A stretch of DNA of 31,416 nt from a virus: IMG/VR virus record IMGVR_UViG_3300031918_001561, positions 1 to 31,416 of that record. The stretch is one strand, 5' to 3'. How positions within the stretch are numbered: position 1 is the stretch's first letter; each line of letters begins with the position of its first letter. Of this stretch, positions 30,227 to 31,416 are shown one piece after another. A program made the translations under genes and the position numbers. The notes under the pieces were generated by a model, which did no database searches, was not told the origin of the DNA, and saw nothing but the letters and a program-made list of their open reading frames with translations.

Positions 30227-30487
30227 ATGAACAACATCATCGCAAGAATCAGCCCAATACTGGCTGACAAGGATGCTAAAGGGTTGCTGAAAGGAAGCCT
30301 TGGACGGAGCCTACTAGCCCTTACTACAGGCGCGGCCACCTATATGTTCACCAAGCATCAAATTGATACGCCTCCTGGCTTTGCTGCCATCATAATTGCA
30401 TTGATGGCCTACGTATTCTCGGGGAAGACGAAGCTCAATAAAGACGCCCCATCGGCCACACAAGGCTCTGACGCACAAGGAGCCTAA
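30227..30487 (+). CDS. Holin-like small membrane protein
   Basis: The 86-residue protein has a helical start, then two hydrophobic segments, LLALTTGAATYMFTK (about 28-42) and PGFAAIIIALMAYVFSG (50-66), and a charged C-terminus (KTKLNKDAPSATQ). A two-span, small protein right before a spanin-like gene and a lysozyme without signal peptide is a fitting holin. AAGGAG is in front. The call is by layout and context. Confidence 0.55.
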   Translation: MNNIIARISPILADKDAKGLLKGSLGRSLLALTTGAATYMFTKHQIDTPPGFAAIIIALMAYVFSGKTKLNKDAPSATQGSDAQGA

Positions 30488-30488
30488 G

Positions 30489-30965
30489 ATGGATAGGGAA
30501 AAGATCTTAATCTTCGTTGTATGTATTCTGCTGTCGATTTTAGCATTCCTTGCATGGCCTTTTCCCATGGGAAACAATTCTGCGAAGGATGTCGGTGCAA
30601 AGATTCAGGCGGCAGAGCACAAGGCCGACACGGTATATCAATCCGTGATCAAGCACGATACTGTCGAAAGAGATCTTCGAGCCAAAGCAAAGGCGATGAT
30701 CAAGCGCGATACAATTCCCATGCACGACACCGTTCCCTTTCGCGATACGATCTGCCTAGATGCCTTCGATACGTTAAGCAAGGCGCTTGATGAATGTGAC
30801 TCAGCAAAGGCATTGCGGGACACAATCATTCATACGCAGGACACCGTCATCAAGTTGGTACGGGACTCTGCGCAAATAACAAATAAACCGAGTGTGGAAG
30901 GCTATGCCATCACCGCGCTTATTTCCGCAGTCCTTGGTGGACTGCTCATCCTTATCTTGAGGTAA
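30489..30965 (+). CDS. Spanin-like protein with repeated D-T motifs
   Basis: A 158-residue protein with an N-terminal hydrophobic segment, ILIFVVCILLSILAFLAWPF, and a C-terminal one, AITALISAVLGGLLILIL. Between them lies a charged, mostly helical region in which Asp-Thr recurs eight times (ADTV, HDTV, RDTI, HDTV, RDTI, FDTL, RDTI, QDTV). Two spans with a long periplasmic coil before a lysozyme suggest a spanin; a unimolecular spanin would need an N-terminal lipobox, and FVVC is a poor one. It could also be a membrane-spacing protein of another kind. It ends four bases before the lysozyme. Confidence 0.6.
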   Translation: MDREKILIFVVCILLSILAFLAWPFPMGNNSAKDVGAKIQAAEHKADTVYQSVIKHDTVERDLRAKAKAMIKRDTIPMHDTVPFRDTICLDAFDTLSKALDECDSAKALRDTIIHTQDTVIKLVRDSAQITNKPSVEGYAITALISAVLGGLLILILR

Positions 30966-30969
30966 CAAA

Positions 30970-31416
30970 GTGAACGTATCAAAGAATGAAATCGCAATCA
31001 TTGAGCAGGAAGAAGAGTTCCGCTCGCACCCTTACTTGGATACAGGTAAAGTCCCAACCATCGGGTATGGCTCAACATACTATGAGGATGGTACGCATGT
31101 GCAAATGACCGATCCTCCGATCACACAGGAGCGGGCTGCGGATCTCATGATGCATAAGCTTCAACAAGAGTTTGTTCCAGGAGTGCTCAAGCTGGTAACG
31201 GTTCCGTTGACCCAGAATCAATTTGATGCTCTGATTGATTTCGCCTACAACGCAGGCCTTGGAAATCTTCATACATCAACTCTACTGCGCAAGCTCAATG
31301 CAAAGGATTATGAAGGTGCTTCGAATGAATTTGCACACTGGTGCCATGATGATGGAAAGGTTTTGGATGATCTCGTGAAACGGCGCGAAGCCGAACGAAA
31401 ACTATTCGTGTCGTAA
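30970..31416 (+). CDS. Phage lysozyme (GH24 endolysin)
   Basis: A 148-residue muramidase that cuts peptidoglycan during lysis. It has the GH24 triad in T4-like spacing: E15, D24 and T30 in EEFRSHPYLDTGKVPTIGYG, followed by ALIDFAYNAGLGNLHTSTLLRKLN and a C-terminal KRREAERKLF, the typical final phrase. The start is GTG with GAGGTAAC in front. No signal peptide or signal-anchor is visible, so export depends on a holin, presumably from the upstream genes. The stop is exactly the window end. Confidence 0.93.
   Translation: MNVSKNEIAIIEQEEEFRSHPYLDTGKVPTIGYGSTYYEDGTHVQMTDPPITQERAADLMMHKLQQEFVPGVLKLVTVPLTQNQFDALIDFAYNAGLGNLHTSTLLRKLNAKDYEGASNEFAHWCHDDGKVLDDLVKRREAERKLFVS

Noticed and set aside
30198-30230. 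Eleven-codon ORF (MNDKQSNQGEP) before the holin-like gene
   Set aside because: Too short to support; its region carries the ribosome site of the next gene.
1-31416. CRISPR array, tRNA or rRNA genes, insertion sequences and phage ends
   Set aside because: No regular short repeats, cloverleaf, rRNA-like sequence or terminal repeats were seen; the only transposase is the phage's own.

Overview
The window is most of a Mu-like (transposable, contractile-tailed) phage or prophage. About 40 genes are packed with almost no non-coding DNA. The diagnostic Mu set is present: a DDE transposase of MuA type, a MuB-type AAA ATPase, GemA, a Mor-type activator, gp27/gp28 terminase, gp29 portal, gp30 MuF protein, protein G, the I protease/scaffold, sheath, tube, tape measure and gp43-gp48 baseplate proteins. 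The host cannot be named from this sequence. Base composition is near 50% GC, strong Shine-Dalgarno sequences precede most genes and a TTGACA-type promoter is visible, so a Gram-negative host of moderate GC is a reasonable inference. No chromosomal flank, phage end or att site is seen. The left edge cuts a tail-fibre reading frame and the right edge is the stop codon of the lysozyme gene.

Layout: (1) 1-14577, minus strand: one long late operon read right to left, protease/scaffold, capsid cement, major capsid, gp36, gp37, sheath, tube, frameshifted tail chaperone, tape measure, gpN, gpP, gp45, an extra unknown gene, gp46, gp47, gp48-fibre. (2) 14615-20297, plus strand: packaging and portal operon (small membrane protein, TerS, TerL, portal, MuF-nuclease fusion, G), diverging from the head operon across a 31-bp dyad. 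(3) 20272-23990, minus strand: an operon from a two-HTH repressor through three membrane-associated proteins of unknown function (one with a possible GAF-like domain), a small coiled-coil protein and a Dam-type methylase, ending with the Mor-like activator, which has its own palindrome-containing promoter. (4) 23984-31416, plus strand: early operon from a strong promoter with a 26-bp operator, Ner-like protein, Bro-N antirepressor, small Cys-rich proteins, transposase, MuB, GemA, DUF3164 and then a lysis cassette (membrane proteins, spanin-like protein, GH24 lysozyme).

Inferred logic: the repressor binds the 24019-24044 operator and shuts off the rightward early promoter, while its own leftward operon carries possible lysogenic-conversion genes. 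After derepression, transposition genes are expressed. The Mor-like protein then activates the two divergent late operons, plausibly through the 14575-14605 dyad. Compared with Mu, the packaging block is inverted relative to the head-tail block, and lysis genes are attached to the transposition operon. The most interesting unexplained parts are the membrane/GAF-like gene trio beside the repressor, the duplicated and frameshifted fibre module at the left edge, the lectin-like insertion in gp47, the nuclease-like tail on the MuF protein, and the two regulatory palindromes.
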